DNA of 64,000 bases from Chloroherpetonaceae bacterium (lineage in GTDB: Bacteria; Bacteroidota; Chlorobiia; Chlorobiales; Thermochlorobacteraceae). The stretch is from positions 731,001 through 795,000 of the forward strand of contig JANRJQ010000004.1 of NCBI GenBank assembly GCA_033763895.1. Direction: 5' to 3'. Numbering within the stretch: position 1 is the stretch's first letter; every line of letters starts with the position of its first letter. The notes under the pieces were generated by a model. The model worked only from the letters and a program-made list of their open reading frames with translations, was not told where the DNA came from and did not search any database. Position numbers and translations under genes: made by a program. Below, in pieces: positions 46,030 to 54,020 of the stretch.

Positions 46030-46383
46030 ATGAATATTAACGAAATCGCATCTTCATTAGTAGCTTATTGCCGCAAAGGGAATTTTCAAGCAGCACAGCA
46101 AGCGCTTTACGCTGAAGACGCCGTTAGCTTTGAGCCACAAACTTCCGCTCAGCCCGTGACACGCGGCTTGGAGGGCATTCGCCAAAAAGGGATTTATTTT
46201 CAAAGCACATTAACGGTTCACGGAATTGAGGTTTCAGAGCCGTTAATTGCAGGAAGATTTTTCTCACTGCGAATCGCAATGGATGTTACCGTTAAAGAAA
46301 ACGGACAGCGAATGATAATGGAAGAAGTTTGTGTGTATGAAGTGAAGGACGGAAAAATTCAAAACGAAACTTTCTATTACTAA
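46030..46383 (+). CDS. SnoaL-like/NTF2-fold protein
   Basis: A 117-aa protein with the pattern of the NTF2-like SnoaL superfamily: an N-terminal helix (IASSLVAYCRKGNFQAAQQALYAEDAVSFEP), a GLEGIRQKGIYFQ helix and C-terminal strands ending in YEVKDGKIQNETFYY. Members are small cone-shaped dimers that act as isomerases, hydrolases or ligand-binding domains. It lies 23 bp after the DJ-1 gene and its stop overlaps the next start by one base (TAATG). The substrate is unknown. Confidence 0.75.
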   Translation: MNINEIASSLVAYCRKGNFQAAQQALYAEDAVSFEPQTSAQPVTRGLEGIRQKGIYFQSTLTVHGIEVSEPLIAGRFFSLRIAMDVTVKENGQRMIMEEVCVYEVKDGKIQNETFYY

Positions 46384-47015
46384 TGAAGCAGATTGCAATT
46401 ATTGGCGCAGGAAATGTGGGGAGCGCACTTGCGCGCGCGTGGGCAAATGCAGGGCATCGTGTGCTGATTGGAACGCGCGATACCACTCAACCCGATCTTC
46501 AATCCCTTTCGTCTCAAAAAGGGATTTCACTTCACACGCATCAAGATGCCGCCGCCGCTGCGGAAGCTATTCTCTTTTCAATTCCTGCTGCCGTAATGCC
46601 CACACTTGTACCCACTTTAGGAAATCTTTCCGGCAAAGTGCTTATTGATGCCACCAATTCAATTCGCGAGAAACCTCATCCGTATGCTAATGGTTTCGAG
46701 GCCTTAAAAGCACTTGCGCCGCAAAGCCTTGTGGTGAAGTGCTTTAATTCCACCGGCTTTGAAAATATGGAACACCCCATATCAGAGACGAAGTATGGTT
46801 CAATTGCGCTGGATATGTTTATGGCGGGCTCGAGTCTCGCTGCAAAACAAGTGGCGGAAAGCTTAGCCACAGATGCCGGCTTTGAAGCATGTTATGATTT
46901 CGGAGGCGATGATAAAGTAGAACTCTTGGAGCACTTTGCGATGGCGTGGATTAACCTCGCGATTATGCAAAAGCAAGGCCGCTCGATTGGGTTCAAAGTT
47001 CTGAAACGTCGATAA
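46383..47015 (+). CDS. NADPH-dependent F420-reductase-like oxidoreductase (NAD-binding)
   Basis: A 210-aa Rossmann protein opening with IAIIGAGNVGSALARAWANAGHRVLIGTRDT, where the GxGxxG site is followed by the Thr-Arg pair that prefers NADPH. It continues with LFSIPAAVMPTLVPTL, KVLIDATNSI and LVVKCFNSTGFENM. This is the F420-dependent NADP-reductase/YrbE-like family, in which many bacterial members do not use F420. It is the last gene of the DJ-1 operon, overlapping the SnoaL-like gene by one base. The real acceptor is unknown. Confidence 0.85.
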   Translation: MKQIAIIGAGNVGSALARAWANAGHRVLIGTRDTTQPDLQSLSSQKGISLHTHQDAAAAAEAILFSIPAAVMPTLVPTLGNLSGKVLIDATNSIREKPHPYANGFEALKALAPQSLVVKCFNSTGFENMEHPISETKYGSIALDMFMAGSSLAAKQVAESLATDAGFEACYDFGGDDKVELLEHFAMAWINLAIMQKQGRSIGFKVLKRR

Positions 47016-47025
47016 TCCTTTCATA

Positions 47026-47184
47026 ATGATTCTTAAACGCCAATTTAACCCGCTGAAAGTGCTCACTTATGTTTGGCGTGAACAGCTTTATGTGCTGCTT
47101 GTTGTTATGAATCAATTGTTGAATCGGGTGTTGCGCCACTCGATCAGCCTTTTGTACTTGGTGGGCGAGTATCATTCTGATTGA
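47026..47184 (+). pseudogene. Short remnant, possibly the N-terminus of a bestrophin-like channel
   Basis: A 52-codon plus-strand reading frame encodes MILKRQFNPLKVLTYVWREQ then a hydrophobic LYVLLVVMNQLL stretch and stops. The pattern of a basic N-terminus, a Trp-containing helix and a hydrophobic run resembles the start of bacterial bestrophin-like (RFP-TM) channels, but the rest of such a gene is missing. It may be a decayed fragment or chance. It lies just after the NADP-reductase gene. Confidence 0.2.
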
Positions 47185-47295
47185 TCCCTTCATTTTTTTT
47201 CAACCCATTTTTATTTCCCTTTAAGATTCCCTTAAATTGGAACAGGTCTCAGGCTCAAAACTCACCTTTTTTCAAACAAAAAAATCATACATAAA

Positions 47296-47829
47296 ATGAA
47301 AAAACTGCTTGCACTTATCGGGCTTTTTCTCATTCTATTTTCAGCCAAGGCTTCTGCTCAATTTGAGTTGACGGTCGGAAATGGCTTTAAGGATGGGTAT
47401 AATTTGGGAGGTGGCGCGCGCTATCTCTTTAGTTTACCGGTCTTACCGGTTTCGTTTGGCGGAGAATTCATTTGGTATAATGGTAAAGCGGAAGGAAGCA
47501 CCATAGAAGATGAAGATGGAAATTCGATTGCAGTGGGTGCTGCGGCACGAATTGCCACTTTTGGCGCATACGGGGCTTACTCTTTCAATGCCGGTCTTTT
47601 AAGGATTCGTCCGCACTTAACTGTTGGTACAGCTCGCGCTGAGGGTGCTGTGTTGATTGCGATTGAAGATGCATCTGTTGGAGCATCCGAAACCGCCTTC
47701 AAGATGATGGCTGCACCGGGGCTCGATGTCATTTTACCTCTCGGCCCAATTCGACTTGGCGTGGATGTTCGTTATATCTATATCCCAAATTTTTCAACTG
47801 TTGCCGCGCATGTCTTTATTGGCTTTTAA
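47296..47829 (+). CDS. Small outer-membrane beta-barrel-like protein
   Basis: A 177-aa protein with a clear signal peptide (KLLALIGLFLILFSAKASAQ, cleaved near 21). The mature part is made of alternating amphipathic strands rich in Gly and aromatic residues, ending in the aromatic AAHVFIGF, the usual C-terminus of a small outer-membrane barrel. It probably belongs to the OmpA/OmpX-like superfamily with about eight strands, but no signature is certain. It is monocistronic and followed after 21 bp by a REP-like hairpin with a T tract. Confidence 0.65.
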   Translation: MKKLLALIGLFLILFSAKASAQFELTVGNGFKDGYNLGGGARYLFSLPVLPVSFGGEFIWYNGKAEGSTIEDEDGNSIAVGAAARIATFGAYGAYSFNAGLLRIRPHLTVGTARAEGAVLIAIEDASVGASETAFKMMAAPGLDVILPLGPIRLGVDVRYIYIPNFSTVAAHVFIGF

Positions 47830-47850
47830 GCGCTAATTAAACGCTGCTCT

Positions 47851-47883
47851 AATACGGCCCCTTAACGGGGTCGTATTTTTTTT
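47851..47883 (+). terminator. REP-like hairpin acting as terminator
   Basis: AATACGGCCCC (47851-47861) pairs with CGGGGTCGTATT across a TTAA loop, with one G-T wobble in the stem, and is followed by an uninterrupted run of nine T (47875-47883). The core CCCCTTAACGGGGTCG is almost the same as the CCCCTAACGGGGTCG of the REP elements around the RAYT gene 5 kb away. Confidence 0.8.
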
Positions 47884-48039
47884 GTGAATTGAATATCTAT
47901 ATGTCAACTCCCTTGAAGCATTTCCCCAATTCATGAATACCCTGCATTCTGGTTTTATTTCCATTTGCATTTGACTCTCGCTCCTTCGGTTCTTACTTTG
48001 CGACATATCAAACGCTCAATCCATTTATTCATCACACTA

Positions 48040-49119
48040 ATGCAAACACTTGATTCACTTTCAGAAGAATTACGGCGCAGGATATTTACACTGATTTTAT
48101 TCATTATGGTGATTTCGTCTTTTGTTATCACTTGCATTCATTTTCTTGATTCAAAACATTCTCATTTCATCGATTTCATTGTTCCACCCTTTGGTTTTAT
48201 TGTGAGCACATTTCTTTTGATTCGCCTTCTACGAGATCCAAATCGGATAGCGGCTACCATTAATCACATTGCACTCTTTTCACTTTCTGCCATTGTGATT
48301 CCAATTTACTTCTACACTTTTCAATCTTTGTTTTTTTCGAGTTCGAGCTTGCTTGATCTTTTGCCACCAATCTCTGCGGGGCCATTTCTGCTCACCACCA
48401 TTATTATTGTTTTTCTTCGACCACGCTCAAGCCTTCGGCGCGCTCTTGGAATTTGGGTGATCACGGCGTTTCCAATCGTCATTTACTTCGCCTTTATACC
48501 CGAAGAAATTTTCACACCCCGTGGAAAAGACCTGTTTATGACTTTAGGTCCTTTTATGGCGGTCAATACTTGTATGGTGTATTATCACTCTAAAATGAAT
48601 GTTGCGGTGATGCGCTTGCAAGACGAGCGAATGCGTTTTAAGATTGCCTCTGAAACGGATATGCTTACCGGCGCTTTTAACAGAAGAGCCGGAGAAATAC
48701 TTCTTAATGAACTTACCGCCTTACCGCAGTCGCGAACGGGATTAATCGTTGCCGATATTGATCACTTCAAAAGAATCAATGATACTTATGGTCATCCGGC
48801 GGGAGATCGTGTAATACAACTGTTTGCGAATTGCATTCAACATTCACTTCGCGAGTCTGATACATTGGTAAGGTGGGGTGGTGAGGAATTTATCATCATC
48901 GTGCGGGATAGCAACTTAAAGGAGTTGCAGCAATTAGGCGAACGGCTTCGTCAGCAGGTTCTGAATTGTAATGTTGAAGACGTTGGGCGGTTTACGGCCT
49001 CGTTTGGTATTACACTGTCTTCCTTTCCTGAATCGCCCACAATTCTTTTCCAGAGAGCGGATCAAGCTCTTTATAAAGCCAAGCAAAATGGAAGAAACCG
49101 AATCGAGATAATGGATTAA
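48040..49119 (+). CDS. Membrane diguanylate cyclase (GGDEF)
   Basis: From the ATG at 48040 (a TTG-like upstream extension to 47965 is not supported) the protein has 359 aa. An N-terminal region of about six membrane helices (to about residue 180) is joined by a coiled coil to a GGDEF domain: DMLTGAFNRRAGE, GLIVADIDHFKRINDTYGH, and the active loop as RWGGEEF. The inhibitory I-site RxxD is present as RESD, five residues before GGEEF. The enzyme should therefore make cyclic di-GMP and be product-inhibited. The sensed signal, through the membrane part, is unknown. Confidence 0.9.
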   Translation: MQTLDSLSEELRRRIFTLILFIMVISSFVITCIHFLDSKHSHFIDFIVPPFGFIVSTFLLIRLLRDPNRIAATINHIALFSLSAIVIPIYFYTFQSLFFSSSSLLDLLPPISAGPFLLTTIIIVFLRPRSSLRRALGIWVITAFPIVIYFAFIPEEIFTPRGKDLFMTLGPFMAVNTCMVYYHSKMNVAVMRLQDERMRFKIASETDMLTGAFNRRAGEILLNELTALPQSRTGLIVADIDHFKRINDTYGHPAGDRVIQLFANCIQHSLRESDTLVRWGGEEFIIIVRDSNLKELQQLGERLRQQVLNCNVEDVGRFTASFGITLSSFPESPTILFQRADQALYKAKQNGRNRIEIMD

Positions 49120-49161
49120 TTTTTGTTCCCCCTTTTCAACTACCTCTATTTCTTTCAATTG

Positions 49162-50394
49162 TCACTTGATACTTAGAATCTCCTTAGTGCGTTTAAGAGA
49201 ACTTTCCATTCTCTGCTTTTGGGCCTTTGAAAATCGTTTTAAGGAAAGCGAATCATTCAGAATCGATTCAAGAGGTACTACTTCAAAATGATTTCTTCCA
49301 TTATTCCAATACTTATTTACCCAAAGCGGAATTGTATTTACTGCTTTAAGTCTCGGCTTTGCTTCGCCAATCTTTTCAATCTCTACAACCACAAAAAGAC
49401 CATCTTCGGTGTAGTAATTGCCTTTGGTTTCGAATCGGTGATTGCTGATAAAATTGCCAGAGGAGTACGCCACAAGAAAATCTTTTCCCTGAATCGGATC
49501 CCTTTCGAATACCACCGGCTGAATGACATGCGGGTGGCTTCCCAGAACAATATCAATACCCATTTTTCGCAGGCTATCCGCCAACGCTTGTTGAACGGTA
49601 TTCGGTTTTGTTTTGTATTCATCGCCCCAATGCATAATCATCACTTGCAATTCGGAGCTATCGGCCATCATTGCATTGGTTACAATTCGAAGCGAATCTG
49701 TAGCGTCTTGCAGGTTAAACGGCGTAAAGGAATTGACGAGAAGTTTATCGTCCTTTTTTATTTTGAGCCCGTTGATGAGCACTTCACCTTTGACTCGATC
49801 TGATTCATAAGTAAATGCGGCAATGGAAATTTTGATTCCTTGAATCGTTTGCACAAAGTAACGCAGTTCATCGGAAGAGAGCCTTGAGCCGGTGGAATTC
49901 ATTGCATGATTCCGAATCACAGAAATCGTGCGTTTCATTCCTTCGATTCCCTGATCCATCATGTGATTATTGGCTGTTGAAAGCAGATCAAAACCTGCAT
50001 CGCGCAAAGCTGCTGCAAGTGCATCGGGTGTATTGAAGCGCGGGTGTGTTGAATAGGCAATACCTGACCCGCCAAAGACGGTTTCTAAATTCCCTATCAT
50101 CAAATCAATCGGTGTGAACAGTGGTTTCATCAACTGAAAATTATCGTTGAAGTCGTAGGTTGTGTCGTTCACTTTTTGCGCTTTCACTTGGGTGATATGG
50201 GCCATAATATCGCCCACGAATCCGATAGTCATTCGAATGGTATCCGTTGCTTGAGTGAATCGATTTGAATCGCGTTCTGTATTTAATTTGCTTGGCTTTG
50301 CGTATGAATGTGATATCCACCATATCCACACTATTGAAAAACAACCAAACACAACCGCTGCAGAAATCTGTTTTATGTTATGATGTAACTGCAT
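49162..50394 (-). CDS. CapA-family metallophosphatase-like protein
   Basis: A 410-aa protein with an N-terminal signal anchor (AAVVFGCFSIVWIWWI) and a PGA_cap domain. Its metallo-dependent phosphatase-like motifs are GFVGDIMAH, IGNLETVFGG, LLSTANNHMMDQG, MIMHWGDEY and LGSHPHVIQP. CapA proteins take part in poly-gamma-glutamate synthesis or in surface-polymer handling. No capB or capC is near, so a capsule role cannot be claimed. It is convergent with the cyclase gene and 34 bp after the isochorismatase-like gene, so probably in the same transcript. Confidence 0.85.
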   Translation of the reverse strand: MQLHHNIKQISAAVVFGCFSIVWIWWISHSYAKPSKLNTERDSNRFTQATDTIRMTIGFVGDIMAHITQVKAQKVNDTTYDFNDNFQLMKPLFTPIDLMIGNLETVFGGSGIAYSTHPRFNTPDALAAALRDAGFDLLSTANNHMMDQGIEGMKRTISVIRNHAMNSTGSRLSSDELRYFVQTIQGIKISIAAFTYESDRVKGEVLINGLKIKKDDKLLVNSFTPFNLQDATDSLRIVTNAMMADSSELQVMIMHWGDEYKTKPNTVQQALADSLRKMGIDIVLGSHPHVIQPVVFERDPIQGKDFLVAYSSGNFISNHRFETKGNYYTEDGLFVVVEIEKIGEAKPRLKAVNTIPLWVNKYWNNGRNHFEVVPLESILNDSLSLKRFSKAQKQRMESSLKRTKEILSIK

Positions 50395-50428
50395 TCACTT
50401 AGAAGGATATGGTTTAAAACCAACTCTC

Positions 50429-50968
50429 TTATTTGATCAGAGATAGAATTGATTTAAAGTGTTCGCTTTGCGCATCTTTAATAAGTTCATACAGACACAT
50501 TTCTACAGTTGTAATTCCAATTCCATTTTGAATCAACTTTTGAAGCGCACGCTCTTTATTCTCCACGGTTCTCGAACCCACAGCATCTCCAATTACTTCC
50601 ACATTTTTTCCCAATTCCTTTACCCCAAGGGCGGTTTGGTAAACACAAATGTGCGCCTCAATACCACAGATTAACCAAGTGCTTACATTTTCTTTAAGGA
50701 TAGCCTCTTTAATGTGCGCGGTATCGCAGGCATTAAATGTCGATTTGGTAAGCGGCTTTTTTTCGGTGAGCAAACCCGCAATTTCGGGTACGGTGATTCC
50801 TAATTTTTCCGGTGTTTGCTCTAACCAAATCAGCGGTAATCCTAAGATGCTTGCTGCACGCACTAAGTTTGAACTATTGGCAATGAGCCGTTCGCTGCCA
50901 TCAACCACACGCGCCAATTTGCCTTGCATATCAATTAATATCAAACCGGTATCAACACGCGATATCAT
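50429..50968 (-). CDS. Isochorismatase-family hydrolase
   Basis: A 179-aa cysteine hydrolase of the isochorismatase-like fold, YcaC/nicotinamidase-like. The N-terminal Asp lies in GLILIDMQGKL, a conserved basic region around LTKSTFNACDT follows, and the nucleophilic Cys is in ICGIEAHICVYQTAL. Size and motifs match small single-domain members of unknown substrate. It starts divergently from the secreted esterase-like gene. Confidence 0.85.
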   Translation of the reverse strand: MISRVDTGLILIDMQGKLARVVDGSERLIANSSNLVRAASILGLPLIWLEQTPEKLGITVPEIAGLLTEKKPLTKSTFNACDTAHIKEAILKENVSTWLICGIEAHICVYQTALGVKELGKNVEVIGDAVGSRTVENKERALQKLIQNGIGITTVEMCLYELIKDAQSEHFKSILSLIK

Positions 50969-51061
50969 CGTATTTCTTTGAATGGTTTATGGAAGAAATT
51001 TTTGAACATCCGATTTTTGAATTATACTATTCCTCTTTCTGATCACCAATCAACTGAATGT

Positions 51062-52810
51062 ATGACGCCTTTCATTTCAAAAAATACCAATCACCTTATT
51101 CGTCAATTCATTTTGGGAATGTTGCTTTTTTCAAGTGTCGCTCTTCAAGCACAGCAACGAATTTCGGTTACCTTCCCGAAATCACTTGAAAGTGCGGCGC
51201 AAGATGGGCGACTCTTGGTGATGATTTCTGCAGATAGCAGCAGTGAACCGCGCTTTCAAATTCGAGATGAAGTAAGCACCGCGCAAATTTTCGGAATCGA
51301 TGTTGACGCGTGGCAACCCAGAAAGCCCGCGATCATTGACGCCACTGTTCTTGGTTATCCCGCAAAAAGTATTTCAGAGCTCAAAGCGGGGAATTATTTT
51401 GTTCAGGCACTCTTGCACAAATATGAAACCTTTCGTTTGAAGGATGGGCGAGTGCTTAAACTCCCTGCCGACCGCGGCGAAGGTCAGAACTTCCGAATCG
51501 CACCCGGAAACCTTGTAAGCAAACCCATTCGTGTTTCGCTCGACCCCAAGATGAAAGGAGACTTAAAGCTCGAACTCTCTTTTGCAAATCCCCCAATTGC
51601 AGAACCAAAAGACACGAAGTATATCAAGCATATTAAAATTCAAAGCAAACTCTTGAGCGACTTTTGGGGAAGACCAATGTATTTGGGCGCTCATATTCTT
51701 CTTCCCGAAGGCTTTGATGAACATCCTGAAGCGCGTTACCCATTGTGTGTGTTTCACGGCCACTTCCCTTCCGATTTCGGCGGATTCAGCGAAACCCCGC
51801 CACCCGCGAATATGGATACGTCCGATTATATCGATCGGTTCAAAATATATGGATACAAAAAAATTCAAGCGCAAGAAGCGTATGATTTTTATAAAACGTG
51901 GACAAGCAAAAATTTCCCCCGATTCATCGTCATCGAAATTCAACATGCCAACCCATATTACGACGATTCTTACGCCGTGAATTCCGCCAACCTTGGCCCC
52001 TACGGCGATGCCATCACGTATGAGCTGATTCCTGCCATCGAAAAGCAGTTTCGCGGCATCGGACAAGGTTGGGCGAGATTCCTTTACGGAGGCTCAACCG
52101 GCGGTTGGGAAGCAATCGCGGCGCAAGTCTTCTATCCAACAGAGTATAACGGCTGCTTTGCCGCCTGCCCCGACCCGATAGACTTCCGCGCCTACACGGT
52201 GGTGAATTTATATCAAGATAAAAATGCTTATTTCGATGAAGGCGCATTTCGCCGAACACCACGACCCGGAAAGCGAAATTACTTGGGTCATGTGGCGGCT
52301 ACACTCGAAGAAGTGAATATGAAGGAATTGGTGCTCGGAACGAAGTCGCGCTCCGGCGATCAATATGATATTTGGGAAGCGGTGTATTCACCCGTTGGGC
52401 CTGATGGCTACCCTGCACGCATTTGGGATAAGCGCACGGGCGTGATTGATCCTAAAGTTGCAGCATACTGGAAAGAAAACTACGATTTGCAACATATCCT
52501 CAAACGCGATTGGGCATCACTTGGGCCAAAACTCACCGGCAAAATTCATCTCTATTGCGGCGATATGGATAATTTTTATTTGAATAATGCCGTGTATTTG
52601 ATGGAAGAAACGCTAAAATCGCTTGTGAATCCAAAGGCCAATGCCGAGGTCAAGTATGGCGATCGTTTTGAACATTGCTGGAATGGCGACCCGAATTTGC
52701 CGAATTATATCACGCGGCTTCGCTACAACACAATGTATTTACCGAAAATTTTAGAACGCATTCGCACCACTGCCCCACCCGGCGCCGATTTAACCAGCTG
52801 GCGGTATTGA
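51062..52810 (+). CDS. Secreted alpha/beta-hydrolase (putative esterase)
   Basis: From the ATG at 51062 the protein has 582 aa. A signal peptide (IRQFILGMLLFSSVALQAQ) precedes an N-terminal beta-rich domain (about 25-215) and an alpha/beta-hydrolase domain with YPLCVFHGHFPSDFGGF, a nucleophile elbow FLYGGSTGGWE whose Ser is the presumed nucleophile, and a C-terminal DRFEHCWNG with the likely catalytic His. It looks like an Esterase_D-type enzyme, but I do not recognise the specific family. It is followed within 10 bp by the first REP hairpin, which may stabilise or end its mRNA. Confidence 0.75.
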   Translation: MTPFISKNTNHLIRQFILGMLLFSSVALQAQQRISVTFPKSLESAAQDGRLLVMISADSSSEPRFQIRDEVSTAQIFGIDVDAWQPRKPAIIDATVLGYPAKSISELKAGNYFVQALLHKYETFRLKDGRVLKLPADRGEGQNFRIAPGNLVSKPIRVSLDPKMKGDLKLELSFANPPIAEPKDTKYIKHIKIQSKLLSDFWGRPMYLGAHILLPEGFDEHPEARYPLCVFHGHFPSDFGGFSETPPPANMDTSDYIDRFKIYGYKKIQAQEAYDFYKTWTSKNFPRFIVIEIQHANPYYDDSYAVNSANLGPYGDAITYELIPAIEKQFRGIGQGWARFLYGGSTGGWEAIAAQVFYPTEYNGCFAACPDPIDFRAYTVVNLYQDKNAYFDEGAFRRTPRPGKRNYLGHVAATLEEVNMKELVLGTKSRSGDQYDIWEAVYSPVGPDGYPARIWDKRTGVIDPKVAAYWKENYDLQHILKRDWASLGPKLTGKIHLYCGDMDNFYLNNAVYLMEETLKSLVNPKANAEVKYGDRFEHCWNGDPNLPNYITRLRYNTMYLPKILERIRTTAPPGADLTSWRY

Positions 52811-52817
52811 TTGTTTT

Positions 52818-53093
52818 GACCCCGCTGGGGTCGGTTAATGATTTTGTTTTTGTTCTACAAACATTCGACCCCTAACGGGGTCGTGATTTTTTTTCACCAA
52901 TGAACAATGATGATTTAATTTCCTAGGTTTTAAACCATTATTGATACCATTGAATTCTTTAGCGTCGAGGTTACAATAATTTTATAAACGCGCCGCATCC
53001 CATAAAACCCGGTATTCATGACCCCAGAGGGGTCACATATTTATAGAATGAAAATGAAAAAAAAATCCCCGACCCCGTAGGGGTCGTATGTTC
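52818..53093. repeat. REP palindrome cluster, left side of the RAYT gene (four copies)
   Basis: Four short hairpins of the form GACCCC-loop-GGGGTC at 52818-52832 (loop GCT), 52867-52882 (TAAC), 53020-53034 (AGA) and 53071-53085 (GTA). Copies are oriented by a GAACAT-type head. The last two point in the minus direction, so the head GTATGTTC of the fourth copy (53086-53093) faces the RAYT gene. The stretch 52883-53019 between copies is AT-rich and holds no recognisable gene. Confidence 0.85.
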
Positions 53094-53110
53094 TATTCAT
53101 ATTTCATGAT

Positions 53111-53572
53111 TTATTGAATCCAATCAAAGAGATATTCATCTTTGTATTCAATCATAAATCGCTCTAAAAACTCAACATATTCCTCGCGAAAACTTTGTTT
53201 CGTGTGATGATACTTTTGATTTTGGATATATCGAATCACCTGATCTAAAGAAGAATGGCTATATGAAAATGCCCCATACCCTTCTTGCCAATAAAATGGA
53301 TGGTTTACGTATTTTTTTTCTCGGATAAATTCATTCGATGATTTCTTTATTTCTCTCACCAAATCGGACAAAGAAAAAGACGGATTTAATCCGATTAGAA
53401 TATGAATGTGATCAGGCATTCCATTTATTGCCAAAAGTTTATGCCCTTTTTTCGTCACGATACCTGTTATGTATTTGTATAATTCTTCTTCCCAAGTGGT
53501 ATGAATAGAATTTTCACGACCTTTCACTGCAAAAACGATTTGGATATAAATCTGTGAATAACAATTTGCCAT
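53111..53572 (-). CDS. REP-associated tyrosine transposase (RAYT, Y1/IS200-like)
   Basis: A 153-aa single-domain Y1 transposase of the IS200/IS605 TnpA superfamily. The metal-binding HxH is H55-I-H57 in GMPDHIHILIG, and the catalytic tyrosine is probably Y115 in QVIRYIQNQKYHH. The N-terminus ANCYSQIYIQIVFAVKGRE is typical of the group. There is no TnpB partner and no second transposase gene. It is bracketed by inverted REP hairpins, with heads ending 17 bp after the stop and starting 5 bp before the ATG, the REPtron arrangement of domesticated RAYTs. It likely cuts and rejoins single-stranded REP DNA and may have spread the REP copies seen here. Confidence 0.9.
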   Translation of the reverse strand: MANCYSQIYIQIVFAVKGRENSIHTTWEEELYKYITGIVTKKGHKLLAINGMPDHIHILIGLNPSFSLSDLVREIKKSSNEFIREKKYVNHPFYWQEGYGAFSYSHSSLDQVIRYIQNQKYHHTKQSFREEYVEFLERFMIEYKDEYLFDWIQ

Positions 53573-53576
53573 TGAT

Positions 53577-53987
53577 GAACATTCGACCCCGATGGGGTCG
53601 GTTTATTTTTGGAATTCCTTTGCTATTAACATGCGACCCCTAACGGGGTCGGTATAATATACTCCACACACGATCTACTATCTTGATTCTGTTACGAACA
53701 TTCGACCCCGCTGGGGTCGGCTAATGATTTTGTTTTTGTTCTACAAACATTCTACCCCGCTGGGGTCGTATTAATTGTGGGATCCCTTTGCTATCAACAT
53801 GCGACCCCTAATGGGGTCGAGATTATTTGGAACGATAAATGATGACCCCGCATAAAATATCATTCAAATCGTTGATAATATGTTGCTTTTGAATCACCTG
53901 ACAACCGCGATTTCATAATTTATGACCCCGTAGGGGTCACATGTTTATAGAACGATGTTATTAAGTTTCCCCGACCCCGTAGGGGTC
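53577..53987. repeat. REP palindrome cluster, right side of the RAYT gene (seven copies and a half-site)
   Basis: Hairpins lie at 53585-53599, 53635-53650, 53704-53718, 53753-53767 (left arm degenerate, TACCCC), 53803-53818, 53924-53938 and 53973-53987. There is also a half-site GACCCC at 53844-53849. The first five carry the ACATTC or ACATGC head on the plus strand, and the last two are inverted. Two longer direct repeats are visible: 53704-53752 repeats 52818-52866 with one difference, and 53779-53818 repeats 53611-53650 with four. The whole 53573-54020 gap is filled by this array, with no gene. Confidence 0.85.
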
Positions 53988-54020
53988 GAATGTTCTGATT
54001 CACGAAGAACATTCACCATA

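Noticed and set aside
46993-47193. A 66-residue minus-strand reading frame after the NADP-reductase gene
   Set aside because: It overlaps the end of a solid gene, has no recognisable domain, and the opposite strand gives a better, though weak, remnant reading.
52818-53987. Possible CRISPR array
   Set aside because: Repeats are short palindromes of 15-16 bp in both orientations, with irregular spacing (about 33-170 bp) and duplicated spacers. There are no cas genes and a RAYT gene lies in the middle.
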